A DNA stretch of 35,904 nucleotides from Microcoleus sp. MP8IB2.171 (GTDB lineage Bacteria; Cyanobacteriota; Cyanobacteriia; Cyanobacteriales; Microcoleaceae). The notes under the pieces are model-generated. The model saw only the letters and a program-made list of their open reading frames with translations, did no database searches and was not told the origin of the DNA. Position numbers and translations under genes: made by a program. Positions 35,405 through 35,904 of the stretch are shown in pieces (position 1 is the first letter of the stretch; each line of letters begins with the position of its first letter). The DNA lies in contig JARCMA010000429.1 in NCBI GenBank assembly GCA_030248405.1, positions 1 to 35,904 of the forward strand. Reading direction: 5' to 3'.

Positions 35405-35904
35405 GAAATTAGTGATGGTAATTTCAATTTGAAGATTTGAGTTGGCAGGTTGAATTTAATAGGACTTACGCAACTGGCACATAGAGTAGGGTGCGTCAGA
35501 GGCTGAAATCCTTATTCTATCCATGTATAACTTCGTCTGATGCACCCTACAAGTTGATTTAAGTGTGACAGTTGGCCTTAGTCCTGTTTAATTGAAAATT
35601 TTAAATTTGCATTTCTGTCCAGGCTTAGTATAACTCATATCATGTTCGGTTACATCGGCATTGTCTGTTGTCATCATTGGTTAAATTTAACCGCAGATGA
35701 AGACAGATGAACGCAGATGAACGCAGATAAGAGCGGGGATTTTTAGGTGACCGGTTGCATCGTTAGTATATGAGTGAGATAGTCAAATTGTCTGTTGTCA
35801 TCGTTGGTTAAATTTTTACCGCAGATGAAGACAGATGAACGCAGATTAACGCAGATGCAGAATAATCACACGATTTTTTTAGGTAACCGATGCGTAAGGA
35901 CATG
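35405..35904. repeat. Gene-free right end with repeats (mirror)
   Basis: Mirror of 1-500. Nested inverted repeat at 35461-35585 and the two roughly 100-bp units at 35660-35759 and 35787-35891. Confidence 0.75.

Larger units (their letters stand above)
1..35904. repeat. Window-wide perfect inverted repeat (arms 1-17952 and 17953-35904)
   Basis: The right half is the reverse complement of the left half. The first 24 bases are the exact reverse complement of the last 24. All ORF-track entries pair with identical proteins at mirrored coordinates (start plus partner end equals 35905), and there is no spacer at the axis. I compared the ORF list, both ends, the centre and many gene and intergenic segments, but did not check all 17,952 base pairs one by one. 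Both arms carry normally single-copy housekeeping genes (gatB, argJ, hemH, gdhA). I infer an assembly fold-back rather than a natural palindrome. Confidence 0.97.

Noticed and set aside
1-35904. A real palindromic replicon (hairpin-ended plasmid or phage) or paired gene amplification
   Set aside because: No replication, telomere-resolvase or phage gene is present, the cargo is core metabolism, the arms show no difference, and the axis is a dispersed repeat. An artefact explains everything more simply, though I cannot exclude a real structure without reads.

Overview
The window is one 17,952-bp sequence followed by its own reverse complement. Every ORF in the track has an identical partner at coordinate 35905 minus x on the other strand. 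The two ends, and every stretch I compared by eye, are exact mirrors. The axis lies between bases 17952 and 17953, inside a naturally palindromic 28-bp repeat that also occurs away from the axis (3218-3245). With no visible difference between arms, single-copy housekeeping genes in both, and ends lying in repeats, the likeliest explanation is an assembly fold-back. A real 36-kb palindrome is possible but unlikely. The information content is therefore about 18 kb and 18 genes. Right-half entries are listed for completeness as mirror copies.

The organism looks like a filamentous, repeat-rich cyanobacterium (Oscillatoria/Microcoleus/Nostoc-like). Evidence: many HIP1 octamers (GCGATCGC); ferrochelatase with a C-terminal chlorophyll-binding-type (CAB/Hlip) helix; a DUF29 cluster; an Rpn-like protein; a serine/threonine kinase of the cyanobacterial GQxL...GEGGFGITY type; heptameric tandem repeats (STRRs) and many hairpin repeats between genes.

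Layout of the unique half. 1-500: a repeat-filled end. 501-2958: a CHASE4-HAMP class III adenylate cyclase, then a VanZ-like membrane protein overlapping a truncated zinc-ribbon ORF. 3317-4801: gatB, followed by a terminator and possibly a small RNA. 5195-6436: argJ. 6715-8990: an Rpn-family protein and a membrane-anchored Ser/Thr kinase. 8991-9654: a gene-free island of hairpin repeats. 9655-11269 (minus strand): three tandem DUF29 genes. 11555-12503: an exported coiled-coil protein and a P-loop kinase-like NTPase. 12578-13201 (minus): a SAM methyltransferase, divergent from hemH (13313-14476). 14553-15134 (minus): a DUF4126-type membrane protein, divergent from gdhA (15346-16632). 16718-16825 (minus): a 35-codon membrane ORF. 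16894-17889: a glycosyltransferase running up to the axis.

The genes do not form one pathway. gatB (Gln-tRNA amidation), argJ (arginine/ornithine synthesis) and gdhA (glutamate metabolism) share a glutamate/nitrogen theme, but they are separated and probably transcribed independently. The cyclase and the kinase are signalling proteins with no visible partner. I found no phage, CRISPR, toxin-antitoxin, secretion or biosynthetic system. The most interesting material is non-coding: a two-hairpin element with compensatory changes, a hairpin family with terminal inverted repeats, and a start codon inside a 7-bp tandem repeat that creates overlapping mini-ORFs.
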